Below, one piece after another: positions 34,791 to 45,385 of a DNA stretch of 64,000 nucleotides. Location: positions 1 to 64,000 of the forward strand of contig NZ_JAVRIB010000014.1 of assembly GCF_031846275.1 (NCBI RefSeq), in the 5' to 3' direction. The DNA comes from Spectribacter hydrogenoxidans. Lineage in GTDB: Bacteria > Pseudomonadota > Gammaproteobacteria > Nevskiales > Salinisphaeraceae. The position numbers and the translations under genes are program-made. The stretch's first letter is position 1, and each line of letters starts with the position of its first letter. The notes under the pieces are model-generated. The model saw nothing but the letters and a program-made list of their open reading frames with translations, ran no database searches and was not told the DNA's origin.

Positions 34791-34817
34791 GAACTTATCC
34801 GGACGGGACTGGTCTAC
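34791..34817 (+). promoter_or_regulatory. Predicted sigma-E (RpoE) autoregulated promoter
   Basis: GAACTT at 34791-34796, a 15-bp spacer and GTCTA at 34812-34816, matching the ECF sigma-E consensus (GGAACTT, about 15-16 bp, GTCTAA). It lies about 100 bp before the rpoE start, in the nadB-rpoE divergent region, which is where autoregulated rpoE promoters are known in related bacteria. Confidence 0.7.
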
Positions 34818-34918
34818 AACTTTGCTGGCGCCTCGTGGCGCGGGATCGGCAAAGCGACGGGCCGCAGCAGCCCGACGGGCCGCCGCAATCCGGTCTTCAC
34901 ACGGGGATTCAGGCCCAG

Positions 34919-35494
34919 ATGGGCGAACAGGCGACTGACGAGCAACTGGTCGAGCAAGCGCGTGCCGGTGACAACCGGGCATTCGATCTGCTGGTGCGAA
35001 AGTACCAGCACAAGGTCGTCAAGCTGGTGTCGCGCTATGTGAACCCGGCCGATGCCTCCGACGTGGCCCAGGAAGCCTTCATCAAGGCCTATCGGGCGCT
35101 GGCGGGTTTCAAGGGCAACAGTGCGTTCTACACATGGCTTTATCGCATCTCCATCAATACCGCGAAGAATTACCTGGTGGCCCGGTCCCGACGACCGGCG
35201 GCCCAGGACATCGACGTGGCGGATGCGGAAGCCTATGGTCATACCGACCGGTTCTCCGAGCAGGACACGCCGGACGCGCTGCTGGAGAGCGAGGAAATTC
35301 GCGATACAGTGGTCGCGGCCATTCGGGCCCTGCCGGACGACCTGCGTACCGCGATCATGCTGCGCGAGCTGGACGGCATGTCGTATGAAGAGATCGCCGA
35401 GACCATGGCGTGCCCGGTGGGCACGGTGCGGTCACGAATATTCAGGGCCAGGGCAGCAATCGACGAACAGTTGCGGCAGCTGGACGAGGGATAG
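34919..35494 (+). CDS. rpoE: ECF sigma factor RpoE (AlgU type)
   Basis: 191 residues from ATG 34919, exactly the E. coli length. Region 2 'DLLVRKYQHKVVKLVSRYV...ASDVAQEAFIKAYRALAGF' and region 4 'DDLRTAIMLRELDGMSYEEIAETMACPVGTVRSRIFRARA' are complete. It directs the envelope-stress response and is held by RseA. The frame is open upstream but those residues do not belong to the family. rseA follows after 3 bp. Confidence 0.97.
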   Translation: MGEQATDEQLVEQARAGDNRAFDLLVRKYQHKVVKLVSRYVNPADASDVAQEAFIKAYRALAGFKGNSAFYTWLYRISINTAKNYLVARSRRPAAQDIDVADAEAYGHTDRFSEQDTPDALLESEEIRDTVVAAIRALPDDLRTAIMLRELDGMSYEEIAETMACPVGTVRSRIFRARAAIDEQLRQLDEG

Positions 35495-35497
35495 GAC

Positions 35498-36112
35498 ATG
35501 ATCAACGAAAAAGTGTCGGCATATCTGGACGGCGAGTGCGACGACCGCGAGTCCGCGGAAGTTGCCGACGCGCTGATGCGCGACCCCGAGCAGCGAGCGG
35601 CCTGGCAGCGACAGCTGTGGCTGCGTAGTGCGCTGCGTGGCGAAGGGGACGTGCCGCCGCTGGACGCCGGCTTTGCGGATCGGGTGACTGCCGCGATCCA
35701 GGACGATGCAGCCGCGCCGGCCGGGAAGGTCGTGTCGCTGCGCTCGCGCCGTCGCCGAACCTGGCGATCGGCCGCGGGGCTGGCCGCCGCGGCATCCGTG
35801 GCCGCGGTGGCGGTACTGATAAGCCAGCCCGTGACCAACGTGGATGTGCCCAACGTCGCCGCACCAGTGATGAGTGCCGACGTGACCGAGTCGAATCCCG
35901 TTGCCGATATCATGCAGGTGGCGGCGAATCAGCCCCAAGACGATCGCCGTGAGCGTGATGCCGATCACTGGTCGGTGTCCGATCCGGCGGTGGCCGATCA
36001 GTTGCACGGTTATCTGATCGAACATAACGGCGTCTCGCGCGGCTATGGGCTGTCCAGCGCTACGCCCAGCTTCCTGCGCGTGGCCACCTACGGGCAGAGC
36101 GAGGGCCGGTGA
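35498..36112 (+). CDS. rseA: Anti-sigma-E factor RseA (MucA)
   Basis: 204 residues. The N-terminal cytoplasmic sigma-binding domain 'EKVSAYLDGECDDRESAEVADALMRDPEQRAAWQRQ' (about 3-45), a basic stretch, one transmembrane helix (about 90-110) and a periplasmic domain of about 90 residues. DegS and RseP would cleave it in stress; neither is nearby. Ends in a 4-bp overlap with rseB. Confidence 0.92.
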   Translation: MINEKVSAYLDGECDDRESAEVADALMRDPEQRAAWQRQLWLRSALRGEGDVPPLDAGFADRVTAAIQDDAAAPAGKVVSLRSRRRRTWRSAAGLAAAASVAAVAVLISQPVTNVDVPNVAAPVMSADVTESNPVADIMQVAANQPQDDRRERDADHWSVSDPAVADQLHGYLIEHNGVSRGYGLSSATPSFLRVATYGQSEGR

Positions 36113-37083
36113 CGCGACTTTTCCCGCTGGTACTGCTGCTGGTCGCGGGCGTTGTTTACGCGGACAGCAACTGGCTGAGCCGAGCATCCAAGGCGGTCCG
36201 GACCACCGACTACCGGGGGACGCTCGTCTATCTGCGCGACGGCAAGATGGACACCCTGCGGGTGGTCCATCGCTATCGTGAGGGCAGCGAGCGCGAACGG
36301 CTGATCTCCCTGACCGGGGAGCCGCGCGAGATCATTCGCCACAACGGCGAGGTCAACTGCATCCTGCCCGAGAAGCAGGTGGTGCTGGTCGCCAAGCATG
36401 CGATGCAGAGCCTGCTGTCGAATGTCGCCGACATGTCGGCGGAAACCCTCCAGGACAACTACACCGTGCGTGACCTCGGCGAGCGCCGCCTGGCCGATCG
36501 CCAGTGCCGGGCAATCGCGATCGAGCCGCGTGATGAGTACCGCTATGGCTACCGGCTGTTGATCGACGCGAAAACCGATCTGCCGCTCAAGCTCGATCTG
36601 TTGCAGGGCGACGAAGTGCTCGAGCAGTTGATGTTCACCGACATCGATTTTGCCGCCGACATCGCCGATTCCGAGCTGCAGCCCACCTTCGATACCGAGG
36701 GCTTCCGCTGGGTGCGGCATCAACCCATGCACAGCGCCAAACCCGGCGACAATGATGATGATGCCGAGCTCCCGCCGGCCTGGCGCATCGATGACCTGCC
36801 GCCGGGCTTCAGCCTGGCCGAGAGCGGCGTCCGCCAGGTTGATAACAACCTGATGGCGCGCCAGATGCTGTTTACCGACGGCGTGGCTACCGTGTCCGCC
36901 TTCATCGCGCCGCTGGCCGAACGCAAGGCATTTTCCGGCGAGACCACGATGGGCGCGGTCAACGCCTTCGGCCGGGAAGTGGACGGTTTCCAGATCACCG
37001 TGGTGGGCGAGGTGCCTCATATCACCGCGGAAATGATCGGCAACAATATCCGCCGGGATACCGGCGCTGCCGCGTCCGAGTGA
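36109..37083 (+). CDS. rseB: Periplasmic sigma-E regulator RseB (MucB)
   Basis: 324 residues with GTG start overlapping rseA and a short signal peptide (1-18, 'VVYA|DS'). The LolA-like N-domain 'ASKAVRTTDYRGTLVYLRDGKMDTLRVVHRY' and the C-domain 'WRIDDLPPGFSL' to 'VVGEVPHITAEMIGNNI' fit MucB/RseB. It shields RseA from DegS and senses lipopolysaccharide intermediates. A low-complexity acidic linker 'DNDDDAE' sits between domains. Confidence 0.93.
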   Translation: MTRLFPLVLLLVAGVVYADSNWLSRASKAVRTTDYRGTLVYLRDGKMDTLRVVHRYREGSERERLISLTGEPREIIRHNGEVNCILPEKQVVLVAKHAMQSLLSNVADMSAETLQDNYTVRDLGERRLADRQCRAIAIEPRDEYRYGYRLLIDAKTDLPLKLDLLQGDEVLEQLMFTDIDFAADIADSELQPTFDTEGFRWVRHQPMHSAKPGDNDDDAELPPAWRIDDLPPGFSLAESGVRQVDNNLMARQMLFTDGVATVSAFIAPLAERKAFSGETTMGAVNAFGREVDGFQITVVGEVPHITAEMIGNNIRRDTGAAASE

Positions 37084-37212
37084 TCACGGCATCCGTCGGC
37101 GCCCGGCCGGCGTAAGCGACTCAGGCTATGTCACCATCCTGATCCATTGGCCGCCGCCCGGCGGCTTGCGCTAAGGTCGGGATCGTTTTTCACGCAACCC
37201 GTCTGGCGATTT

Positions 37213-38607
37213 ATGCGACAACTGCATCGAGGTTTGTGTCTGGCGACCGTGGTTGTCGCGCTCGCCGGCTGTGGCCGGGACGCTTCCGGCCTGCCGGATT
37301 TCACCGGCCTGGCGCGGGAGGCGGCCCCGTCGGTGGTCAATATCAGCACCGCGCCGGAGACCCGTCCCGCGCGTCAGGATGACGGCGAGAGTGATGGCGA
37401 GGGCAGTGGCCCGGTACCGGAATGGTTTGACCGCTTCTTCGGCAACGGCCCGCCGCAGCGCCAGCCCGACCGCCCGGCGCTGGGCTCCGGCTTCATCATT
37501 TCCGAGGACGGCTACATTCTCACCAACCGCCATGTGGTGGATTCGCGCGGCAGCATCCTGGTCAAGCTCACCGATCGGCGGCAGATGGTCGCTCGCGTGG
37601 TGGGCAGCGACGAGTACAGCGATATCGCCCTGCTCAAGGTCGATGCCGAGGATCTGCCGGCCGTGACCGTCGGCGAGGTCGAGGACCTCCAGGTGGGCAG
37701 TTGGGTGGCGGCCATCGGCTCGCCGTTCGGCTTCGAGACCTCGGTGACCGCGGGCATCGTCTCGGCCAAGCAGCGCAGTCTGGTCGACGATCAGTACGTA
37801 CCGTTCATCCAGAGCGATGTGGCCATCAACCCGGGCAATTCCGGCGGGCCGCTGTTCAATCTGGCGGGCGAGGTGGTGGGCATCAACGCCCAGATCTACA
37901 GCCGCAACGGTGGTTTCCAGGGGGTATCCTTCGCCATTCCCATCGACGTGGCCATGGACGTGGCCGATCAGCTGCGCGAGCACGGCAAGGTGCGCCGCGG
38001 CTGGCTGGGGGTGCAGATTCAGGAAGTCGATCTGGCGCTGGCCGAATCCTTCGGCATGACCCGGCCGGAAGGGGCGCTGATCTCGCAGATACTGCCCGGT
38101 TCGCCCGCCGAGAAGGCCGGGTTCGAGGCCGGGGATGTGGTGCTGGAATTCGATGGCAAGCCCGTGAGCACTGCCGCTCGCCTGCCGCCGCTGGTCGGGC
38201 TGGTGCCGCCGGGCCGCGAGGTCACCGCTACCATCCTCCGTGAAGGCGAGCAGCAGACGCTGGATGTCACCGTCGGCGAGCTGAACGATCAGGCCATGGC
38301 CGGAGCCGATGATTCGTCCGCCGAAGAGGCCGTGCCCGAGGAACTGGGCCTGACGCTGCGCAATCTGCGCGATGCGGAAATCGCCGAACTCGGTGTGAGC
38401 GGCGGCGTGCGCGTGGAAGAGGTCACCGGCAACGGACCGGGCAAGCGGGCCGGCCTGCAGGCCGGGGACGTGATCGTGGCAGTGGGCGCGCGGCGAATCG
38501 CCAGCGTGTCGGATCTGCGCCAGCGCCTGGCCGATACCGACGGCCCGGTGGCGCTGCGTGTGATGCGTGGCGGCGCGGCGCTCTACCTGCCGCTGGCGCC
38601 CGAGTAG
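37213..38607 (+). CDS. mucD: DegQ/MucD-type serine protease, predicted lipoprotein
   Basis: 464 residues from ATG 37213. The HtrA protease domain has a full triad: His107 ('LTNRHVVD'), Asp137 ('YSDIALLK') and Ser210 ('NPGNSGGPL'); two PDZ domains follow (about 275-360 and 385-460). It degrades misfolded periplasmic proteins and belongs to the sigma-E operon. Unusually, the N-terminus ends in a good lipobox 'VALAGC' with Cys20 and Gly21, so it may be lipid-anchored rather than soluble. The linker at 50-90 is Asp/Glu/Pro-rich. Confidence 0.93.
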   Translation: MRQLHRGLCLATVVVALAGCGRDASGLPDFTGLAREAAPSVVNISTAPETRPARQDDGESDGEGSGPVPEWFDRFFGNGPPQRQPDRPALGSGFIISEDGYILTNRHVVDSRGSILVKLTDRRQMVARVVGSDEYSDIALLKVDAEDLPAVTVGEVEDLQVGSWVAAIGSPFGFETSVTAGIVSAKQRSLVDDQYVPFIQSDVAINPGNSGGPLFNLAGEVVGINAQIYSRNGGFQGVSFAIPIDVAMDVADQLREHGKVRRGWLGVQIQEVDLALAESFGMTRPEGALISQILPGSPAEKAGFEAGDVVLEFDGKPVSTAARLPPLVGLVPPGREVTATILREGEQQTLDVTVGELNDQAMAGADDSSAEEAVPEELGLTLRNLRDAEIAELGVSGGVRVEEVTGNGPGKRAGLQAGDVIVAVGARRIASVSDLRQRLADTDGPVALRVMRGGAALYLPLAPE

Positions 38608-38713
38608 CGCGAACGCAAATTTCTGCCGCGTCGCGGAGCCGGCCGGGCGGCCGGTCGCGTATACTGCGCGCCTTTGATTCCCGCGGTTTCAACAGGGGGC
38701 CTGCGCCCACCCG

Positions 38714-40513
<1,800 letters not shown>

Positions 40514-40537
40514 GGCAACTCCGCACGGGAGCGGTAG

Positions 40538-40966
40538 GGAACCTCTGATTCATGCCTGCACGGTCACGCCGGTGTCTTTGCGCGTTCCTGGCAAGGAATG
40601 AGGAGAGAGGTTTGCTGATTGCAAATGAACGACGAATGACGCCGTCCAGGGGCGCGCAAAGGCCCGGCCCCGAAGGGGTTTGGCCCAAAAGCGCCGACTG
40701 CGGCGTTGCCCGGCTTGACCGTGCCGTACGAGGCGAGGAGCAGGGTTCCCGGCGAAGCCGTGGGATGCGACCGCCGGCGTGCGGCAAAAGACCCGAGGAC
40801 GGAGCTCGTACGGTCCGACCCGCCGCGGGTCGCATCCCACGGCTTCGCCGCGGGAATCCCTGCTCCGCCGCTCGGGTCGTCCCTACCACGGCGCGGCGCC
40901 GGGCGCCTTGCATTCGAAGCTTTTGGGACACAAACGTGATCCGCGCATGCATGAATCAGAGGTTCC
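40538..40966. mobile_element. MITE-like element between lepA and lepB
   Basis: Bounded by 18-bp perfect terminal inverted repeats, GGAACCTCTGATTCATGC (40538-40555) and GCATGAATCAGAGGTTCC (40949-40966), extending imperfectly to about 26 bp. It has no transposase. Its centre is a long near-perfect inverted repeat: 40738-40772 pairs with 40828-40865, with mismatches only near TTCCCG. No clear target duplication is visible. The short reading frames across it are not credible genes. Confidence 0.75.
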
Positions 40967-40969
40967 TCG

Positions 40970-41746
40970 ATGAACGACCTGCATTTTGATTTCGAGGTGG
41001 GCCTGTTGCTGGCCACCGTGGTGACCGGGATCATCTGGGCGCTGGATCGCTGGTGGCTGGCCCGGCGCCGGGCCGAGAACGCCGGCACCGGCATGGTCGT
41101 GGAGTTCTCGCGCTCCTTCTTCCCGGTGATCCTCGCGGTGCTGATTCTGCGGTCGTTCGTGGTGGAACCGTTCCGGATTCCCTCGTCGTCCATGGTGCCG
41201 ACGCTGCTGGAAGGCGACTTCATCGTGGTGAACAAGTTCGGCTACGGGCTGCGGCTGCCGGGCCTGCATACCGAGTTCGTCGATTTCGGCGAACCCGAGC
41301 GGGGCGATGTCATCGTGTTCCGCTGGCCCGAGGATCCGAGCAAGGACTTCATCAAGCGCGTGGTAGGGCTGCCCGGGGACCGGGTCGTCTACCGCAACAA
41401 GCAGCTCACCATCAACGGTGACCCGGTGCCGATGGAACGGCTGGGCGAGTACGCGGGGCCGGGCATCTCACCGCTGCAGTCCGCTGTGGAGTTCCGCGAA
41501 ACCCTGGGTGAGCATACCCATGGTCTGCTCAACACCCGCGGCCGCGAACTGCCCGCGTTGCGCTACGAGGTGCCGGCGGGCCATTATTTTGTGATGGGCG
41601 ACAACCGCGATCACAGTTCGGATTCCCGTGTGTGGGGCTTCGTGCCCGAGCGCATGCTGGTCGGGCGGGCGTTCATGATCTGGATGAGCGTGTCGTTCGA
41701 CCCCTTCCGCGTGCGCTTCGACCGGCTGGGGAACCTGATCCATTGA
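40970..41746 (+). CDS. lepB: Signal peptidase I
   Basis: 258 residues. Two N-terminal membrane segments (about 10-27, 50-66) precede the periplasmic catalytic domain. Nucleophile Ser74 ('PSSSMVPTL') and general base Lys129 ('KDFIKRVVGLPGD') are present, with 'MGDNRDHSSDSRVWGFV' near the C-terminus. It removes signal peptides. The only ribosome-binding site, AGAGG (40958-40962), belongs to the terminal repeat of the inserted element, 7 bases before ATG 40970. Confidence 0.97.
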   Translation: MNDLHFDFEVGLLLATVVTGIIWALDRWWLARRRAENAGTGMVVEFSRSFFPVILAVLILRSFVVEPFRIPSSSMVPTLLEGDFIVVNKFGYGLRLPGLHTEFVDFGEPERGDVIVFRWPEDPSKDFIKRVVGLPGDRVVYRNKQLTINGDPVPMERLGEYAGPGISPLQSAVEFRETLGEHTHGLLNTRGRELPALRYEVPAGHYFVMGDNRDHSSDSRVWGFVPERMLVGRAFMIWMSVSFDPFRVRFDRLGNLIH

Positions 41747-42141
41747 AGAACCCTCCGATTCATTCCGCGCGAACGCGCCAGACCGGCATGACCATCTGGG
41801 GCTGGCTCTACGTGCTGGGCACCCTGGGGATGATCGCCCTGGTGGGCATCAAGTGCGTGCCCATCTACGTGAACAACTACGAGATCCGCTCCACCCTGGC
41901 CTGGGCCGCCGGCCAACCGGAGTTGCGCGACGCGTCGGCCTATGAAATCCAGAACCGTATCCAGCGCCGTTTCGACTCCGGCTATATCGACAACATCAAG
42001 GGCAGCGACGTGCGGGTGAAGCGCGTCGAGAACGGTCGCGAACTGACCGTGATCTACGAGCGCGAGGAGCCGCTGTTCGGCGATGTCTCGCTGCTGTTCG
42101 ATTTCCGGGAGACGGTGTTCCTGCCGGCACCCGGATCTTGA
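41743..42141 (+). CDS. DUF4845 membrane protein
   Basis: 132 residues if started at TTG 41743, overlapping the lepB stop; ATG 41788 would give 117. 'RQTGMTIWGWLYVLGTLGMIALVGIKCVPIYVNNYEI' is one membrane segment with a prepilin-like 'G-M-T' beginning, and the soluble remainder matches DUF4845. Family function is unknown, but it sits between lepB and rnc in many proteobacteria. The 4-bp overlaps on both sides indicate coupled translation. Confidence 0.8.
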   Translation: MKNPPIHSARTRQTGMTIWGWLYVLGTLGMIALVGIKCVPIYVNNYEIRSTLAWAAGQPELRDASAYEIQNRIQRRFDSGYIDNIKGSDVRVKRVENGRELTVIYEREEPLFGDVSLLFDFRETVFLPAPGS

Positions 42142-42833
42142 GCGAACAGGCCGACCATCAGCGTGCGGCCCTGAGCCGGCGTCTGGGCCACGAGTTCACC
42201 AACGTCGAGCTGCTGAAGGTCGCCCTGACCCATCGCAGCGCCGGCGGTGGCGACAACGAACGGCTGGAATTCCTCGGGGACTCGGTGCTCAACATGGTGA
42301 TTGCCCACGCATTGTTCGAGGCCCGGCCGCATGCCCCGGAGGGTGATCTGTCGCGGCTGCGGGCCAGCCTGGTGCGCGAGCGTACGCTGGCCGAGGTGGC
42401 TACCGAACTCGAGCTCGGCCCCTGTCTGCAGATGGGGCAGGGCGAACGCCGCTCGGGTGGCGCCCGGCGGGCTTCGGTCCAGGCCGATGCGCTGGAGGCG
42501 GTGATCGGTGCGGTGTTCCAGGACGCCGGCTTCGAGGCGGCCGCGGCACTGGTCCGGCGCCTGTTCGCCGACCGCCTGAACGACCTGCCCTCGGCCGACA
42601 GCCTCAAGGATGCCAAGACCCGGCTGCAGGAATACCTGCAGGGCCGCGGCCGGGAGCTGCCCCGCTACGAGATCGTGTCGACGTCCGGCGTCGACCACGA
42701 ACGTCACTTCGTCGCCCGCTGCAGCCTGGCGGATGCGCCGCAGACCGCGGACGGCGAGGGCAGCGGCCGCCGCCGGGCGGAGCAGGCTGCCGCCCGCGCG
42801 ATGCTGACGCAACTGGAGTCCGGCCATGAGTGA
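42138..42833 (+). CDS. rnc: Ribonuclease III
   Basis: 231 residues, TTG start overlapping the previous stop. The catalytic signature 'NERLEFLGDSVLN' and 'ADALEAVIGAVFQDAGF' define the RNase III domain; a dsRNA-binding domain follows (about 155-228, 'DAKTRLQEYLQGRGRELPRYEIV'). It processes rRNA precursors and structured mRNAs. Its end overlaps the era start by 8 bp. Confidence 0.97.
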   Translation: MSEQADHQRAALSRRLGHEFTNVELLKVALTHRSAGGGDNERLEFLGDSVLNMVIAHALFEARPHAPEGDLSRLRASLVRERTLAEVATELELGPCLQMGQGERRSGGARRASVQADALEAVIGAVFQDAGFEAAAALVRRLFADRLNDLPSADSLKDAKTRLQEYLQGRGRELPRYEIVSTSGVDHERHFVARCSLADAPQTADGEGSGRRRAEQAAARAMLTQLESGHE

Positions 42834-43716
42834 CAATCCCCGCCATAGCGGACTGGCCGTGATCCTGGGTCGGCCCAATGTGGGCAAATCCACCCTGATC
42901 AATGCACTGGTCGGCGAGAAGGTCAGCATCGTTACCCACAAGGCCCAGACCACCCGGCACCGGATTGTCGGGCTGCTCACCCGCGGCAACACCCAGATCG
43001 GCCTGGTGGATACCCCCGGGCTGCACCGGGGCGGCGGGCATGCACTCAATCGGGTGATGAACGAAACCGCGACGGGCAGTGTGGACGGTGTGGACCTGGC
43101 GCTGCTGGTGGTGGAGGCCGGCCGCTGGCGCGACGAGGATGCGCAGGCGCTGTCGGTGGCGGCCAGCGGCGGGGTGCCGGTGGGGCTGATCGTCAACAAG
43201 GTGGACCGCGTGACCCCGCGCGAGGCGCTGCTGCCGTTCATAGAATCGGTCGGCCGCGAGCATGATTTCGCCTTCGTGGTGCCGCTGTCGGCGCGGCGCG
43301 AGGACAACCTCGAACCGCTGGTCGAGGAGATCACACGTTTCATGCCGGCCGGTGAGTTCCTGTTCGATGATGATCAGCTCAGCGATCGCGACCTGCGGTT
43401 CATGGTGGCCGAGACGGTGCGCGAAAAGCTCACCCTGTTGCTGCACCAGGAGCTGCCGTATTCGCTGGCGGTGAACGTGGATGCCTGGGAGGAAGTGGAC
43501 GGCCTGCTGCGCATCGGTGCCGTCATCTGGGTGGCGCGCGACAGCCAGAAGGCGATCGTGATCGGCAGCGGTGGGGCCACGCTCAAGGAAGTGGGGCGGC
43601 GGGCGCGGCTGGAACTGGCCCGGCGGCTGGATCGGCGTCTGCATCTGTCGCTGTGGGTGAAGGTGCGCGAACACTGGCCGGATGACGAGGCGGCCGTGCG
43701 CGGCTTCGGCCATTGA
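42826..43716 (+). CDS. era: GTPase Era
   Basis: 296 residues. G1 'LGRPNVGKSTLINALVG', G3 'DTPGL', G4 'NKVDR' and the C-terminal KH domain with 'GSGGATLKEVGRRARLEL'. It binds the 3' end of 16S rRNA and monitors 30S maturation. The rnc-era-recO-pdxJ order is conserved; spacing to recO is 15 bp. Confidence 0.97.
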   Translation: MSDNPRHSGLAVILGRPNVGKSTLINALVGEKVSIVTHKAQTTRHRIVGLLTRGNTQIGLVDTPGLHRGGGHALNRVMNETATGSVDGVDLALLVVEAGRWRDEDAQALSVAASGGVPVGLIVNKVDRVTPREALLPFIESVGREHDFAFVVPLSARREDNLEPLVEEITRFMPAGEFLFDDDQLSDRDLRFMVAETVREKLTLLLHQELPYSLAVNVDAWEEVDGLLRIGAVIWVARDSQKAIVIGSGGATLKEVGRRARLELARRLDRRLHLSLWVKVREHWPDDEAAVRGFGH

Positions 43717-43731
43717 CCGTGTCCCGGTCCC

Positions 43732-44457
43732 ATGCGCGTTGACCTGGAACCGGCCTTCATCCTGCACCGGCGCCCCTATCGGGACACCTCCCTGCTGATC
43801 GACGCCTTTACCCGGGGCTACGGCCGTATCGGTCTGGTGGCCCGGGGCGCCCGTTCGCCGCGGGCCCGGAGCCGCGGACTGCTCGAGCCGATGCAGCCGC
43901 TACGCCTGTCCTGGCGCGGCCGCGGCGAACTGCATACGCTGGCCGGCACCGAGGCCGGCGGCCGTTTCACCTGGCAGGGCGACGGCTTGTACGCGGGATT
44001 CTATGCCTGCGAACTGGTACTCCGGGTGCTGGCGCGGGACGACCCCCATGCCGATCTGTTCGACCGTTTTGCCGTGCTGCTCGAAGCGCTGTCCGGGACA
44101 GCCGATCCGGGGCCGGCCCTGCGGCTGTTCGAGCGTGATCTGCTGGCTGATCTTGGCTACGCCCTGCCTCTGACCGCGGAATCGGCCACGGGTGAGGCGG
44201 TTTTTCCGGCCGGGTCGTACCTGTTCAATCCGCGCGCGGGTCTGCGGGCCAACCAGGGCGACAAACAGCCCGATGACGTAGCCGTGGGTGGTGCCGAACT
44301 GCTGGCGCTGGACCGTGGCGAGGTCGACGATCCCGCCGTCGCGCCCGCGCTGCGACGCCTACTCGCGGCTGCCCTGACGCCGCATCTGGGTGGTCGGCCG
44401 CTGCAGTCGTCGCGAACGCTTCAGTCACTGCGCCGCTTTCAATCCGAGGAGTCCTGA
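43732..44457 (+). CDS. recO: DNA repair protein RecO
   Basis: 241 residues. The OB-fold N-domain 'AFILHRRPYRDTSLLIDAFTRGYGRIGLVARGARSPRAR' and the helical C-domain 'FYACELVLRVLARDDPHADLF' fit RecO, which with RecR loads RecA on SSB-coated DNA. The zinc cysteines seen in some Gram-positive RecO proteins are absent, as usual here. Confidence 0.94.
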   Translation: MRVDLEPAFILHRRPYRDTSLLIDAFTRGYGRIGLVARGARSPRARSRGLLEPMQPLRLSWRGRGELHTLAGTEAGGRFTWQGDGLYAGFYACELVLRVLARDDPHADLFDRFAVLLEALSGTADPGPALRLFERDLLADLGYALPLTAESATGEAVFPAGSYLFNPRAGLRANQGDKQPDDVAVGGAELLALDRGEVDDPAVAPALRRLLAAALTPHLGGRPLQSSRTLQSLRRFQSEES

Positions 44458-44464
44458 TTTCGCC

Positions 44465-45190
44465 ATGAGTATCCGTCTGGGTGTGAACATCGACCATGTG
44501 GCCACGCTGCGTCAGGCGCGGGGCACGCCGTATCCCGATATCGTCCGCGCCGCGAAGGCGGCGCTGGCCGGCGGGGCGCAGGGCATCACCGTGCATCTGC
44601 GCGAGGATCGCCGGCACATCCAGGATGCCGACGTCGAGGCGCTGGTGAACTTGCCGGGCGTGGTGCTGAACCTGGAGATGGCGGTGACCGACGCGATGCT
44701 GACCATTGCCGAACGCCTGCGCCCGCCTCATGCCTGCCTGGTGCCGGAAAAGCGCGAGGAGCTGACCACGGAGGGCGGCCTCGACGTCGCTGGCCAGCCG
44801 GTGGCAGTGGCCGCGGCCTGCCGCCGGCTGGCCGCCGCGGGCATCCGGGTGTCGCTGTTCATTGACCCGGATCGCGCCCAGATCGAGGCCGCCGTGGCGG
44901 CCGGCGCCCCGGCGGTGGAACTGCATACCGGCGCCTATGCCGATGCCGGCGATGCCAGCGCCCGCGAGGCCGAACTGGCGCGATTGCGGGAGGCCGCCAC
45001 CGCGGCGGCCGCGGCCGGTCTGGAAGTGCACGGCGGTCACGGGCTGAATCTCGATAATGTGGCGCCGATTGCCGCCATCCCGGAACTGGTGGAGCTCAAC
45101 ATCGGCCATGCCATTGTTGCCGACGCGGTCTTCATGGGCCTGGAACAGGCCGTGGCCGCGATGGGCCGGGCGATGCAGGCGGCGCGTTAG
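44465..45190 (+). CDS. pdxJ: Pyridoxine 5'-phosphate synthase
   Basis: 241 residues from ATG 44465, standard length. 'RLGVNIDHVATLRQARGTPYPD', 'GITVHLREDRRHIQDADV' (catalytic Glu/His region), 'LFIDPD' and 'VHGGHGLNLDNV' are family blocks of this TIM barrel. It condenses 3-amino-2-oxopropyl phosphate with deoxyxylulose 5-phosphate. The frame upstream to 44390 overlaps recO and is not used. Confidence 0.97.
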   Translation: MSIRLGVNIDHVATLRQARGTPYPDIVRAAKAALAGGAQGITVHLREDRRHIQDADVEALVNLPGVVLNLEMAVTDAMLTIAERLRPPHACLVPEKREELTTEGGLDVAGQPVAVAAACRRLAAAGIRVSLFIDPDRAQIEAAVAAGAPAVELHTGAYADAGDASAREAELARLREAATAAAAAGLEVHGGHGLNLDNVAPIAAIPELVELNIGHAIVADAVFMGLEQAVAAMGRAMQAAR

Positions 45191-45385
45191 CCGAACTTAG
45201 GGCCGAATTAATCCGGCCGGTTCAATTTGATGTCAATGGCTGGGTGGGCGCCAGGCGCAATGAATTGCGCCCTGCGGTCTGGTGCCGAGGATGGGAACGT
45301 CTGCCCACATGGTGGGGCTGGATTCATCCGGCCGGGTAATGCCCGCGCCACGGCTGGCGATGGCGCAGGCGGGATGCATCCCGCG
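45191..45385. repeat. Cluster of short palindromes between pdxJ and barA
   Basis: Three palindromes in 195 bp: GGCCGAATTAATCCGGCC (45201-45218), GGCGCAATGAATTGCGCC (45254-45271) and GCGGGATGCATCCCGC (45369-45384). They share the layout GC-arm, then AATGAATT/AATTAATC/ATGCAT centre, of the dispersed family seen elsewhere, with different arms. The two genes are convergent. No gene seen. Confidence 0.65.

Noticed and set aside
34388..34918. N-terminal extension of rpoE to 34388
   Set aside because: It would overlap nadB in antisense and is not part of the sigma-E family; the start at 34919 gives the exact family length.
40552..40989. Short genes inside the element between lepA and lepB
   Set aside because: The overlapping frames coincide with the long inverted repeats on both strands and contain no known domain.
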